Below are positions 53,441-61,699 of a DNA stretch of 64,000 nt, in pieces. Origin of the DNA: CAVRCA01 sp963719345 (GTDB lineage: Bacteria > Pseudomonadota > Alphaproteobacteria > Acetobacterales > Acetobacteraceae); the NCBI GenBank assembly GCA_963719345.1, contig CAVRCA010000009.1, forward strand, positions 1 through 64,000, in the 5' to 3' direction. The first letter of the stretch is position 1. Each line of letters starts with the position of its first letter. The position numbers and the translations under genes were made by a program. The notes beneath the pieces are model-generated. The model worked only from the letters and a program-made list of their open reading frames with translations, had not been told where the DNA came from and did not search any database.

Positions 53441-53481
53441 GCTGCAGCGAGGCAGACCGGAAAGAAACGAATTCGTATCAT
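51793..53481 (-). CDS. GT-C-type membrane glycosyltransferase, copy 3
   Basis: A 562-residue copy with its own N-terminus, MIRIRFFPVCLAAALFLLGL (start 53481; a longer frame from 53547 adds 22 unconserved residues). Its middle is nearly identical to copies 1 and 2, except for a block near 52440-52545 reading YGYGTEGPNTPFRSLERTVW then FSLWWMEFACVAVLP, against YGHGIEGPSNPFRALERTVW in copies 1-2, and FFFAYPDLGG at 52320. The C-terminus is identical to copy 2. So it is a mosaic of an older paralogue and the common sequence. It is the copy nearest the divergent GT2 gene (172 bases). Confidence 0.82.
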   Translation of the reverse strand: MIRIRFFPVCLAAALFLLGLGAGVAELWHPGKGMTVAVDLLYGLCAAALVLWGARTTVPERERPGAGLAAAATLALAFVVPLLLADVVLQAYPVSADEYGYNFLADTLRHGRLWNASAPSGLGDVLKTMYVPDLDGKRLSQYPPGWPAVLALFASVGLRTAANPVLGVLLAAFLALGLRQLGVTRGRGGALLALSLLAPFTLFNNASFFNHTLTGTCILAVAWLGLRDERRPTVWAQLALGFAFSVLLTTRYEAFLLAFGLYVLDGLLRRRRVFVRRSLWAALGALPVVAMFAWYNWRITGSPFVTTLSWGFPDLTYGLYGYGTEGPNTPFRSLERTVWFSLWWMEFACVAVLPFVAVALWRGVRQRTLRWFDLMLPATILFFFAYPDLGGYQYGPRYWFIGWVTVPLTLGRAFRSNVPWALGRWQFDPMRLAGLQVAAYAGFVLSYSVFAHLQVSAVREPLRAAATAPAPALVLIASDEIRYVSWQSRPIHFDAVDTTRNGPDGFTGPILHGIDLGEARIALLCRQVHDRTIWRVRVQGAPPKATLEPACGTPQAAVHQHG

Positions 53482-53652
53482 GCTGGTTTGATAAAGAAAT
53501 GCTTGGGAGGCGCTCGTCAAGCCACAGATTTGAGCGAAGCGCTCCATTCTGCGTGAGATGAAGGCAGGACAAGAGCCGAATCGTTCACTACAATCTCACG
53601 TGGAGCGATAAATCCCTTGGACTGCGCCACTGGGATCGGGCAGAACCTCGCC

Positions 53653-54729
53653 ATGACCCCAGGTGCCGATCTAAGTCCGCCCATTCAGGAAAACCGTGCG
53701 GACCACGCACAGGCTGATGCTCCCCTGTTGCGATCCGAAGCCGCACGCCGCGTTGCGCAGACCGGCCCATCGGTGATGCCTCTCGGCAGGATCGCGGTCC
53801 TTATCCCGTGCTATAATGAAGAGGTCGCAATCGGCCATGTGGTCGCCGATTTCCGCGCCGCCCTGCCGCAGGCGACGATCCACGTCTACGACAACAATTC
53901 CACTGACGACACAGCCGCCTCCGCGCGTGCGGCGGGAGCGATCGTGCGGCGCGAGACCTTGCAGGGAAAAGGTCACGTGGTCCGGCGCATGTTCGCCGAC
54001 GTGGAAGCCGACGTCTATGTCCTGGTCGATGGCGACAACACGTACGATGCGAGCGTAAGCCCGGCCATGGTGCATACGCTAGTTGCCGACCAGCTCGACA
54101 TGGTGACCGGCACGCGAGTGACCGACATCGCCGCGGCCTACCGCCCAGGCCACCGGTTCGGCAACGCAATGTTGACCGGCATCGTCGGCTGGGTGTTCGG
54201 CAACCGCATCACCGACATGCTTTCGGGTTATCGTGCCTTCTCCCGCCGGTTCGTAAAGTCGTTTCCCGCCCTCGCGACCGGCTTCGAGACGGAGACCGAG
54301 TTCACCGTTCACGCGCTCGAGCTCAAAATGCCGATCGGCGAGGTCAAGACTAGTTACCGGGATAGGCCGGTCGGCTCGGCGTCGAAACTGCACACGGTGC
54401 GCGACGGCGTCCGCATCCTGCGCACCATCGTGATCCTGGTTAAGGAGGAGCGCCCGCTCCAATTCTTTTCCCTGACGGGACTGGTGCTGGCGCTGCTGGC
54501 ACTCGCGATCGGCGTGCCGGTCATCGTCGAGTTCCTGCACAGCGGCTTGGTGCCGCGGCTGCCGACCGCCGTGCTTGCCGCGAGCCTGACGTTGCTTTGT
54601 TTCCTGTCGATCGCCTGTGGACTGATCCTCGATTCGGTGTCCCGCGGCCGCAAGGAGATCAAGCGGCTTGCATACCTCGCCATTCCGGCGGCCGGAGCAA
54701 GCTCGACTTCCGGTGCTCCCCCGGTCTGA
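53653..54729 (+). CDS. Glycosyltransferase family 2 with C-terminal membrane helices (DPM1/GtrB-like)
   Basis: A 358-residue enzyme expected to make polyprenyl-phosphate-hexose from a nucleotide sugar at the cytoplasmic membrane. GT2 core: IAVLIPCYNEEVAIGHVVAD, VYDNNSTDDTAASARAAGAI, the metal DxD in VYVLVDGDNTYDAS, and TDMLSGYRAFSRRFVKSFPA. Two C-terminal membrane helices (about 285-305 and 318-340) match GtrB-type enzymes. ATG at 53653; a TTG at 53617 and the ATG for MPLGRIAVLIP are alternatives. It is divergent from the three GT-C genes, suggesting donor supply for them. Confidence 0.87.
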   Translation: MTPGADLSPPIQENRADHAQADAPLLRSEAARRVAQTGPSVMPLGRIAVLIPCYNEEVAIGHVVADFRAALPQATIHVYDNNSTDDTAASARAAGAIVRRETLQGKGHVVRRMFADVEADVYVLVDGDNTYDASVSPAMVHTLVADQLDMVTGTRVTDIAAAYRPGHRFGNAMLTGIVGWVFGNRITDMLSGYRAFSRRFVKSFPALATGFETETEFTVHALELKMPIGEVKTSYRDRPVGSASKLHTVRDGVRILRTIVILVKEERPLQFFSLTGLVLALLALAIGVPVIVEFLHSGLVPRLPTAVLAASLTLLCFLSIACGLILDSVSRGRKEIKRLAYLAIPAAGASSTSGAPPV

Positions 54730-54737
54730 CGGAATAC

Positions 54738-55526
54738 TCAGCGGCTCGGATGCGGCTGGTCTGCCATTAGCCGGGAAAGTGTCGGTTCGATCACGCCGGC
54801 CAGCCTCTCCTGCGCCTGCGCGGTGGGATGCAGCGGCGGCTCCGGGGGAGTGAGCAGCGGGTCGAAATAGAGGCTCCGGTCAAGTCGGCCATTCCGCATG
54901 AACAGGGACGTCACATCAAAAAACGTCGGGTCCCCACCAGAAGGGTAGCGCGAAGCGAGCGCGCGGTTGATCGCCACCGTGGTGTCGCTGGCCCAAGCCG
55001 ACCGCTCGCTCGGCAGCACGCTCAACAACAGCAGCTTGGTTTGCGGCAGACGGCGGTGCAACTCGTCGATGTTGGCGGCAATACCGGTGGTGGTGGCCTC
55101 GGCTGACCAGTGCACCCGACCGAGATTGTTGGCGCCGATCAGGACGACCGCGACCTTGGGCGCGATGCCGTCCACCTCGCCGTTGCGGATGCGCCATAAC
55201 AGGTTGGCCGTCGTGTCGCCCTTGAAGCCGAGATTGACCGCGTTGCGATCGCCATAGAAGCGGTTCCACCCGGGTCTGAAATCCGCCCAGTCCGGGGGAC
55301 CGACGCGCTCCCAGTCCTCGGTGATCGAGTCGCCGAGGAAGATCAGGTCGACCCTGCCTTGGCGCAGCCGTTCGAGCGCGGCGAGGTGCCGGGCGCGCCA
55401 CCAGGGAAGGTCGAGGCGCGAGATCGGGGTAGCGGCGAGCGGCTCGTGCGAGTGGGTGCTCGGCGCGGCGGCAAGGAGCGGGAGCGCTGCGGCGAGCGTC
55501 AGTGCGAGGCGGCGCAGGCTTGTCAC
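54738..55526 (-). CDS. SGNH/GDSL-family esterase, secreted
   Basis: A 262-residue hydrolase with a signal peptide (RLALTLAAALPLLAAAPSTH). Block I LIFLGDSITEDWERVGPPDW with the Ser nucleophile; block II Gly in NAVNLGFKGDTTANLLWRIR; block III VVLIGANNLGRVHWSA (Asn); the C-terminal catalytic Asp/His in FDPLLTPPEPPLHPTAQAQE. Most like platelet-activating-factor acetylhydrolase beta/gamma and sugar acetylesterases. Probably deacetylates an extracytoplasmic glycan or lipid. Start ATG overlaps the stop of the upstream CoA transferase (ATGA). Confidence 0.88.
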   Translation of the reverse strand: MTSLRRLALTLAAALPLLAAAPSTHSHEPLAATPISRLDLPWWRARHLAALERLRQGRVDLIFLGDSITEDWERVGPPDWADFRPGWNRFYGDRNAVNLGFKGDTTANLLWRIRNGEVDGIAPKVAVVLIGANNLGRVHWSAEATTTGIAANIDELHRRLPQTKLLLLSVLPSERSAWASDTTVAINRALASRYPSGGDPTFFDVTSLFMRNGRLDRSLYFDPLLTPPEPPLHPTAQAQERLAGVIEPTLSRLMADQPHPSR

Positions 55527-56710
55527 GCTCCCGTAATCTCGGCGATCTCCGCCTCACCATAGCCGGCTTCTCGCAGCACCTCCGTCGTGTGCTCGCCGAG
55601 GCCGGGCGGCAGGCGACGGATCGAGGGCGGCGAGGCGGAGAAGGCGGCCGGAACCGCGGTCAGGACCGTGCGGCCGTTGGTCGGGTGATCGACTTCCTGG
55701 AAAAAGCCGGTTTCGCGCAAATAGGGATTGTCCAGCAACTCCGGCAGGGTGCCGGCCTCGCCACAGGGGATATCGGCTCGCTGCAGGATGTCCAGCCACT
55801 CGGCGGTGGTGCGAGACTGCATCCCTTCCGTCAGCACGGCATAGACGGCGTCCACGTTCTCCGTGCGCGCGCCGATGCTGGCGAAGCGCGAATCCTCGAT
55901 CAGCTCGGGGCGGCCGATCGCCGCGAAGATGCGCGCCCACTGGATGTCGCTCACGGCAATGACCGAGACGTACCCATCCCTGGTCCGATAGGGCCGGCGA
56001 TGTGGCGTCAGCATCCTGGGGTAGCCCATGCCCCGTTCGGGCTCGCCGATCGCCGCACCCCAGAGGTGCTCGACCAGCATGAAGTTCAGCATCGTCTCCA
56101 TCATCGGCACATGCACTTCCTGGCCCTCGCCGGTGCGCTCCCGGTGGAACAGAGCCATGCCGATCATCGAGGCCAGCATGTGTCCGCTCACCTTGTCGGC
56201 GGCGACGGTCGGAAAGTAGCGCGGCGCGCCATCCGGCCCGGCGTTCAGCGAGGCCGTGCCGCTGAGCCCCTGGATCAGATCGTCATAGGCCGGGCTGTCC
56301 TGCAGCGAGCTGCCTTTGCGAAACCCGCTCGCGCAGGCCAGGATGACGCGCCGGTTCTGCGCGGCGAGGCTGGCGTAGTCGAGCCCGAGCCGCTCGGCGG
56401 CACCCAGCCGCATGTTGTGCACCACGACGTCCGCCGCCGCGATCAGCCGGTCCAGCGCCGCGCGGGCCGGCTTGCGCTTGAGGTCAAGCACGATGCTGCG
56501 CTTGTTGCGGTTCAGTGCGACGAAGTAGGCGCCCATGTCCGGGGCGCGCGAAGGGCCGATATGCCGGCAATTGTCGCCGGCCGGGGTCTCCACCTTGATC
56601 ACGTCGGCGCCCATGTCGCCGAGGATCTGGGTCGCGAACGGGCCAAGCACCACGGTCGTCAAATCGACGACGCGGATACCGGCGAGCGGGCCGCGGTTTT
56701 CGTCCGTCAT
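55523..56710 (-). CDS. CaiB/BaiF family III CoA transferase
   Basis: A 395-residue family III CoA transferase. It starts MTDENRGPLAGIRVVDLTTV, with LGDMGADVIKVETPAGDNCR, DLKRKPARAALDRLIAAADV and the catalytic-Asp region SPAYDDLIQGLSGTASL; RRPYRTRDGYVSVIAVSDIQ follows. It moves CoA between organic acids through an Asp-linked thioester; substrates not predictable. Start ATG 56710; the stop overlaps the esterase start. The gene ends 25 bases from the uppP stop... the two run in the same direction, uppP lying upstream. Confidence 0.9.
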   Translation of the reverse strand: MTDENRGPLAGIRVVDLTTVVLGPFATQILGDMGADVIKVETPAGDNCRHIGPSRAPDMGAYFVALNRNKRSIVLDLKRKPARAALDRLIAAADVVVHNMRLGAAERLGLDYASLAAQNRRVILACASGFRKGSSLQDSPAYDDLIQGLSGTASLNAGPDGAPRYFPTVAADKVSGHMLASMIGMALFHRERTGEGQEVHVPMMETMLNFMLVEHLWGAAIGEPERGMGYPRMLTPHRRPYRTRDGYVSVIAVSDIQWARIFAAIGRPELIEDSRFASIGARTENVDAVYAVLTEGMQSRTTAEWLDILQRADIPCGEAGTLPELLDNPYLRETGFFQEVDHPTNGRTVLTAVPAAFSASPPSIRRLPPGLGEHTTEVLREAGYGEAEIAEITGA

Positions 56711-56735
56711 CGGGCGGCTTTCCGAACCGTGTGGG

Positions 56736-57575
56736 TCACGCGACGAGATACAGCACGGCCAGGCTGCCAAGGCCGAACACGATGCAGTAGTAGGCGAACG
56801 GGTTCAGCGCCCAGGCATCATTGGTGCGGAAGTAGCGCATCAGGAAGGCGGTGCTCGCGAACGCGGTCACGCCGGCCAGGATCGCGGCGACGACGGAGAG
56901 CTGGAGCACGCCCGGCGCGATGTCCTCGTGCAGCAGCTTGGGCAGTTCCAGTACGGTCGCGCCGAGGATGACCGGCGTGGCGATCAGGAACGAGAAATGG
57001 GCGGCGCCCTCATGCCCGACGCCACGCAGCAGCCCGCCGACGATGGTGGCGCCGGAGCGGGAAATGCCGGGGATCAGCGCGAGGCATTGCCAGCAGCCGA
57101 TTATCAGTGCGTCGATGGCGGTGAGGCTGGACAGCGGCCGGCTGCGTGCCGCGCCGCGCAGCCGCTCACCGAACAGCAGCATCGCGCCGTTCACGACCAG
57201 GAACACCGCCGCGACCACGGGCGAGCCGAACAGCGTGCGCAGGAATTTTTCAAGCAGGAAGCCGACGATCACGGCGGGAATGGTCGCGAGGACCACGAGC
57301 ACGAACACCCTCCGGCTCTCCTTGACCTTGTGGGGGGAGCCGATGCCGAGCACGCCCGAAAGCAGCGCCCACCAGTCTTTCCAGAAATAGAGCAGCAGGG
57401 CGGCGGCGGTGCCGAGGTGGAGGGTGACCAGGAAAGGCAGGAAGGCGGCCGAACGCTGATCGATGCTCCAGCCGAGCAGCGGCGGTAGGACGACGGCATG
57501 GCCGAGGCTGCTGACCGGGAACAGCTCGGTCGCCCCCTGCAGGATGGCGATGACGATCGCTTGCAGCGTCGTCAT
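56736..57575 (-). CDS. uppP: Undecaprenyl-diphosphate phosphatase
   Basis: A 279-residue BacA/UppP integral membrane enzyme that recycles undecaprenyl diphosphate to the phosphate carrier for peptidoglycan and other envelope glycans. The two catalytic loops are clear: GATELFPVSSLGHAVVLPPL (ExxxxPVSSxGH) and ALIPGISRSGATIVGGLLRG (PGxSRSxxT). About eight membrane helices. It also gives bacitracin tolerance when abundant. The 180 bases upstream (57576-57755) hold nothing recognised. Confidence 0.95.
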   Translation of the reverse strand: MTTLQAIVIAILQGATELFPVSSLGHAVVLPPLLGWSIDQRSAAFLPFLVTLHLGTAAALLLYFWKDWWALLSGVLGIGSPHKVKESRRVFVLVVLATIPAVIVGFLLEKFLRTLFGSPVVAAVFLVVNGAMLLFGERLRGAARSRPLSSLTAIDALIIGCWQCLALIPGISRSGATIVGGLLRGVGHEGAAHFSFLIATPVILGATVLELPKLLHEDIAPGVLQLSVVAAILAGVTAFASTAFLMRYFRTNDAWALNPFAYYCIVFGLGSLAVLYLVA

Positions 57576-57755
57576 GGCGCGCGGGCCTCGCAGCCGAGCG
57601 CTGCCGCCGGCGTTCGGTGCATCGCCATTCGACGTATTCCCTTGGGTCCGGATTCCGCTGACCGCGTTGCCGCGGCCTGGTGTTCCTGGCCGAAAGCTTC
57701 GTCCATTGCAACCCGAACGCGACCGGCGGACAGCACCAGGCGGGAGGCCGGCGCG

Positions 57756-58856
57756 TCAGTCGTTCATGGGGTAGGACGCCATGAGCTGGCGCTGCCGACG
57801 CCACAGCCGGAACATCTCGGTGAGGCCGCACGGCCGGTAGCCGCGGGCCCGATTAGCCGCCCCGATGCGCCACGCCCAGCCGTAATGCACGAACTGGGCG
57901 CGCCACGCCGCCCGGAGCGTAGTGGCGGGGTCCCAGACGTGGGTCGCCTCCGACCCGGCGCCGTTGATCTCGATAATGCGAAACCCCTCGCCGCGGCGGA
58001 ATGCGGCCAGCGATTCGAAGCGGACGTCGAACCGCCCGAAGTGGAATTCGGGCATAGCACGGGCGATCCGCTCGATGGCCTCGGTCAGCGCCGGGGTCGC
58101 CTCGCGCGTCGCGTCCTCGAACAGCGACCCTTTGCAGTGATTGCCGACGAAGACGAGCCGGACCCGCTCGCCCTGGGCGGGAACGTCCGCCAGCCGAGCT
58201 GCCAGGCGCGGCAGATAAAGATGCGGGACCAGGCCGGCGCGTGGGTCGGCCAACACGAGCTGCTGCAAGGTGGAACGGCCATCCCCGATCACGTAGGGCG
58301 CGTGCTTGAACGTGATCGAGGTGATCCGACCCTGCGCCCGCCCAGGCTGGCGCACGTAGAAGATGCCGGCCTCGCCTTCCTCCGGTGCGAACGCCTGCAG
58401 CATGAGCCGGCAGCCGCCGGGGAACTCGCGGAGGTAGCGCGCCAGTCCGGCTTGGTCCTCGATCAGCCGAACGCCGGTCCCGTTGCAGCCGATGTCGGGC
58501 TTGGCGACCACCGGCCAGTCGATCGCCGCAGCGCGCAGCTGCCGCTCCGCCTGCGCGAGCGCCTGCTCCGGAGTACCGGTCACTTCGAGGCTCGTGTAGG
58601 GAACCAGCCGGGAGCGTTCGCCCACGCCGACCTGATCGAGGATCGATATTTTCGACTCGCCGCACAGGCCGCCGGCGGTGATCCGCGGGTTGGCCGCCGT
58701 CGGCAGGCTCATGTCGCCGTAACGCAGCCCGAGCGCGATCCACTGCACGACGATCGGGGTGTAGAACATCCAGGACGGCCAGAACTCGAAATGCGAGACA
58801 GGCTTGTCCTGCGCGACCGCCGGCTGGGCGGTGCCGAGCGCCGTTTCGACCGTCAT
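57756..58856 (-). CDS. ATP-grasp-domain carboxylate ligase of unknown substrate
   Basis: A 366-residue protein with an ATP-grasp fold (D-Ala-D-Ala-ligase-like) in its middle. The ATP lysine loop is WPVVAKPDIGCNGTGVRLIE (about residues 115-134); the metal and substrate end is EFHFGRFDVRFESLAAFRRG and FRIIEINGAGSEATHVWDPA (Asp, Glu, Asn ligands). The N-terminal FEFWPSWMFYTPIVVQWIAL is hydrophobic and WPSW.FY-like, a feature of a proteobacterial hypothetical group. No known substrate. It starts 61 bases downstream of the dedA-like gene on the same strand. Confidence 0.75.
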   Translation of the reverse strand: MTVETALGTAQPAVAQDKPVSHFEFWPSWMFYTPIVVQWIALGLRYGDMSLPTAANPRITAGGLCGESKISILDQVGVGERSRLVPYTSLEVTGTPEQALAQAERQLRAAAIDWPVVAKPDIGCNGTGVRLIEDQAGLARYLREFPGGCRLMLQAFAPEEGEAGIFYVRQPGRAQGRITSITFKHAPYVIGDGRSTLQQLVLADPRAGLVPHLYLPRLAARLADVPAQGERVRLVFVGNHCKGSLFEDATREATPALTEAIERIARAMPEFHFGRFDVRFESLAAFRRGEGFRIIEINGAGSEATHVWDPATTLRAAWRAQFVHYGWAWRIGAANRARGYRPCGLTEMFRLWRRQRQLMASYPMND

Positions 58857-58917
58857 GCCGGCCCCGTCGGCGAGGCGTCCGCTTCCGGGCCGCTCCGTGG
58901 GCCGTTCGCCGGGCCGC

Positions 58918-59496
58918 TCACTGAGGGGCGCCCTGCAGTCGGGTGGCGACCCGGCCGACGACGAAGAGGGTCACCGCGAACCCGGCCGCACCCGCCCAGC
59001 GCCAGGCGCCGAAATGATCGATGAGCACCTGACCGATCCGGAGCGAAACCGCGAACAGCAGGGTGGTCCAGACCAGGGTCGCCGCGATTGCCGCCAAGGT
59101 GAACTGCCGGAAGTCGGCCCGCAGGAAGCCGCAGGCCGTGTAGGCGGGCAGCCGCATGCCCGGCAGGAACCGGCTGATCAGCACGACCCGAAACACGCGG
59201 CCCCGCACCCACTCGCCGAGCGCGCGCGAGCGCTCGGGCGGGACCAGCCGGGCGATCCAGCCGATACGGCTCGACAGGCGGCCGAGACCGTAAAGCCCCA
59301 GATCACCGAGCACGACGCCCGCATAGAGCGCGACCAGCGCCACCCAAACGGCGATGCCGCCCTCGTCGGCCCGCATGGCGGCGAGCACCGTCGCGGCGTC
59401 CTCCAGGACGAATGTGCCAAGGATGATCGCCACTGCCTGGGCAAGGGGACTCGTGCCGGCCAGCTTGAGGAGGATGACGAGGGAGTTGCCGACCAT
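58918..59496 (-). CDS. DedA-family membrane protein
   Basis: A 192-residue DedA/SNARE-associated (VTT-domain) protein with four or five membrane helices. Signature YAGVVLGDLGLYGLGRLSSR and FRVVLISRFLPGMRLPAYTA (the conserved F.RF.PG.R...G). Recent work shows DedA-family members can flip undecaprenyl phosphate or phosphatidylethanolamine across the membrane, so a lipid-carrier role is plausible. A hydrophobic N-terminal stretch LAQAVAIILGTFVLEDAATV precedes. Start ATG 59496; 166 bases from the divergent CDF transporter. Confidence 0.87.
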   Translation of the reverse strand: MVGNSLVILLKLAGTSPLAQAVAIILGTFVLEDAATVLAAMRADEGGIAVWVALVALYAGVVLGDLGLYGLGRLSSRIGWIARLVPPERSRALGEWVRGRVFRVVLISRFLPGMRLPAYTACGFLRADFRQFTLAAIAATLVWTTLLFAVSLRIGQVLIDHFGAWRWAGAAGFAVTLFVVGRVATRLQGAPQ

Positions 59497-59662
59497 TCCG
59501 CCCGGACGAAGTGAGATCGCGTTACAAGGCTCTCCCGAGACCGGGGTTCGGCCGGAAGACGATCAGCACCCTGTGATAGCCTCGCCGGGTTTGACCGCGC
59601 AAGAGGCCGCCATTTAAGCTGAAATCGCTCCGCGGATCGGGGCGCAGGGGGCAAGAGCGCGG

Positions 59663-60607
59663 ATGAGCGGGCACCACCACGCCCTCGGCCACGACCATGC
59701 CGGCCCGTCGCACGGCGACCACCATCACGGCCCCGGTTCGTACGACCGCGCGTTCGCGGTTGGGGTGTTTCTGAACGCGGCGTTCGTCGTGGCCGAGATC
59801 GGGTTCGGCCTGGCCGCCAATTCGGTCGTTCTGGTCGCCGACGCCGCGCACAATCTGGGCGATGTGCTCGGGTTGCTGCTCGCTTGGGGGGCGAGCTGGC
59901 TGGCGCGTCGGCCGCCCACGCCACGGCGGACCTATGGCTGGGGCCGCAGCTCGATCCTTGCCGCGCTGGTGAACTCGGTGGTGTTGCTGGTCAGCGTCGG
60001 CGCCATCGCCTTCGAGGCCGCGCGTCGCCTCTTCCATCCCGAGCCGGTCGGCGAACTTACCGTGACCGGCGTCGCGGCGGCCGGCATCGTCGTCAATGGC
60101 GTCACGGCTTGGCTTTTCATGCGCGGGCGCAAGGACGACCTCAACATCCGCGCGGCGTTCCTGCATCTAGCCGGCGATGCGGCGGTCTCCGCCGGCGTGG
60201 TACTCACCGGTCTGCTGATCGCGCTCACCGGCTGGTTCTGGCTCGACCCGCTGGCGAGCCTCGCCATCGCGGCGGTGATCCTGCTCAGCACCTGGGGCGT
60301 GCTGCGCGATGCCGCCGATATGGCGATGGACGCGGTGCCCGGCGGGGTCAGGCCCGAGGCGGTCGAGGACTACCTGCGGCGACTGCCGGGCATCGTCGAG
60401 GTGCATGACCTGCACATCTGGGCCTTGAGCACCACCGAGACGGCGCTGACGGCCCATCTCGTCTCCGTGCGCGAACGGGATCGCGACAGCCTGAGCGGGA
60501 TTGCGGCCGAAATCCGCCAGCGCTTCCGCATCGGACACACGACCTTTCAGGTCGAGACCATCGCGGATGCGGAAGCTTGCGAACTGCGCCCGCACCACGT
60601 CGTGTAA
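59663..60607 (+). CDS. Cation diffusion facilitator (CzcD/ZitB-like)
   Basis: A 314-residue CDF exporter for zinc or similar divalent ions in exchange for protons. The His-rich N-terminus (SGHHHALGHDHAGPSHGDHH) probably binds metal. Six membrane helices; metal site A ligands in VADAAHNLGDVLG (HxxxD, helix 2) and FLHLAGDAAVSAG (HxxxD, helix 5), the HxxxD form typical of zinc transporters. The cytoplasmic domain includes LPGIVEVHDLHIWALSTTET. ATG 59663. No metal regulator gene is adjacent. Confidence 0.92.
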   Translation: MSGHHHALGHDHAGPSHGDHHHGPGSYDRAFAVGVFLNAAFVVAEIGFGLAANSVVLVADAAHNLGDVLGLLLAWGASWLARRPPTPRRTYGWGRSSILAALVNSVVLLVSVGAIAFEAARRLFHPEPVGELTVTGVAAAGIVVNGVTAWLFMRGRKDDLNIRAAFLHLAGDAAVSAGVVLTGLLIALTGWFWLDPLASLAIAAVILLSTWGVLRDAADMAMDAVPGGVRPEAVEDYLRRLPGIVEVHDLHIWALSTTETALTAHLVSVRERDRDSLSGIAAEIRQRFRIGHTTFQVETIADAEACELRPHHVV

Positions 60608-60633
60608 TCACCGCGAGAGTTGGGACACCAGCC

Positions 60634-61386
60634 ATGGACCTGCAACTCGGCGATAAAACCGCTTTGGTGACCGGGGCCAGCATGGGCATCGGCCGGGCCA
60701 TCGCGCGGGGTCTCGCCGCCGAGGGCGTGCGGGTCGCCGCAGTCGCGCGGCGCGAGGAGCTGCTGCGCACCCTCGCCGCGGAGATCGAGGCGGCCGGCGG
60801 GCCGGCCCCGGCGCTGATCGCCCAAGACATCATGGACGAGCACGCGGTGGCACGACTGCGAGAGGCCGCACAGGCGGCACTGGGCCAGGTCGACATCCTG
60901 GTCAACTGCGCCGGCGGCAGCCGCGTGCTGCCGGTCGACGCCCCCGAGGAGCGGTGGACCGAGGCAATGACCCTCAACTTCACCCGCCAGCGGCAGATCG
61001 CGCACGCGCTGCTGCCCGGCATGATCGAGCGGCGCTGGGGTCGCATTATCAACATCACCGGCAAGTCCGAGCCGGAACACCTCAACGCCGCCTTCGCCGC
61101 CAAGGCCGCCATGCACGCCTGGGCGAAGGGCCTGTCGCGCGAGGTGGGCCAGCACGGGATTACGGTCAACTCCATCCCGCCCGGGCGGATAATGAGTGAG
61201 CAGATCCGCCGCAACTACCCCGAGGACTATCGTCGCGCCTTCGCCGAAGCCGAGATTCCGGTGCGCTATTGGGGCGAGCCGGAGGACTTGGCCGTGCTGG
61301 CGGTCTTCTTGGCCTCGCCCCTTGCCCGCTATATCACCGGGGCCGTCATTCCAGTCGACGGCGGCTTGCGGCGCTACCAGTTTTGA
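60634..61386 (+). CDS. SDR-family protein lacking the catalytic tyrosine
   Basis: A 250-residue SDR. Cofactor motif ALVTGASMGIGRAIARGLAA with Arg-rich VAARREE (NADP-like), ILVNCAGGSRVL (NAG becomes CAG), and IINITGKSEPEHLNAAFAAK. Where the catalytic YxxxK should be, the sequence is AFAAK, with Ala at the Tyr position; the Lys is present. ITVNSIPPGRIMSEQIRRNY and YITGAVIPVDGGLRRYQF finish the fold. A divergent group of SDRs shares this; it may be inactive in classical oxidoreduction or use another residue. Start ATG 60634, 26 bases after the CDF gene. Confidence 0.85.
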   Translation: MDLQLGDKTALVTGASMGIGRAIARGLAAEGVRVAAVARREELLRTLAAEIEAAGGPAPALIAQDIMDEHAVARLREAAQAALGQVDILVNCAGGSRVLPVDAPEERWTEAMTLNFTRQRQIAHALLPGMIERRWGRIINITGKSEPEHLNAAFAAKAAMHAWAKGLSREVGQHGITVNSIPPGRIMSEQIRRNYPEDYRRAFAEAEIPVRYWGEPEDLAVLAVFLASPLARYITGAVIPVDGGLRRYQF

Positions 61387-61465
61387 GGGTGCATCCCGTC
61401 TGGGCTTGCCGCGTTAGGTTGCAGTCGTGCTAGTTCACTGCTGACGATCAACTAGGGAGTTCGCT

Positions 61466-61618
61466 ATGCGGAAGCGTTTGGCTTTTGGCCTATCGATGCT
61501 GATGTTGCTGGGTGCCTCGTCCATGCTCGTGGGCTGCAACACCACCGCCGGGGCCGGCAAGGATCTCTCCAATACCGGCAAGGTCATCACCAACCAGGCG
61601 GACAAGAACAAGCCCTGA
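61466..61618 (+). CDS. Entericidin-family small lipoprotein
   Basis: A 50-residue gene. Signal MRKRLAFGLSMLMLLGASSM then LVGC lipobox at Cys24, followed by NTTAGAGKDLSNTGKVITNQ and DKNKP, the GxGkD.s.tG.....A core of entericidin A/B proteins. These are outer-membrane lipoproteins, in E. coli a toxin-antidote pair; in alphaproteobacteria usually single and stress induced. CTAGGGAGTTCGCT is the ribosome-binding site. Codon use fits the neighbours. Confidence 0.88.
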   Translation: MRKRLAFGLSMLMLLGASSMLVGCNTTAGAGKDLSNTGKVITNQADKNKP

Positions 61619-61699
61619 TCGCCGGCTCGGACTACCCGCCACGCCGTCGGCCTGACCGGCCGGGGCGCGGCGGGAACCCGACAACCTTTGGAGAGCACC

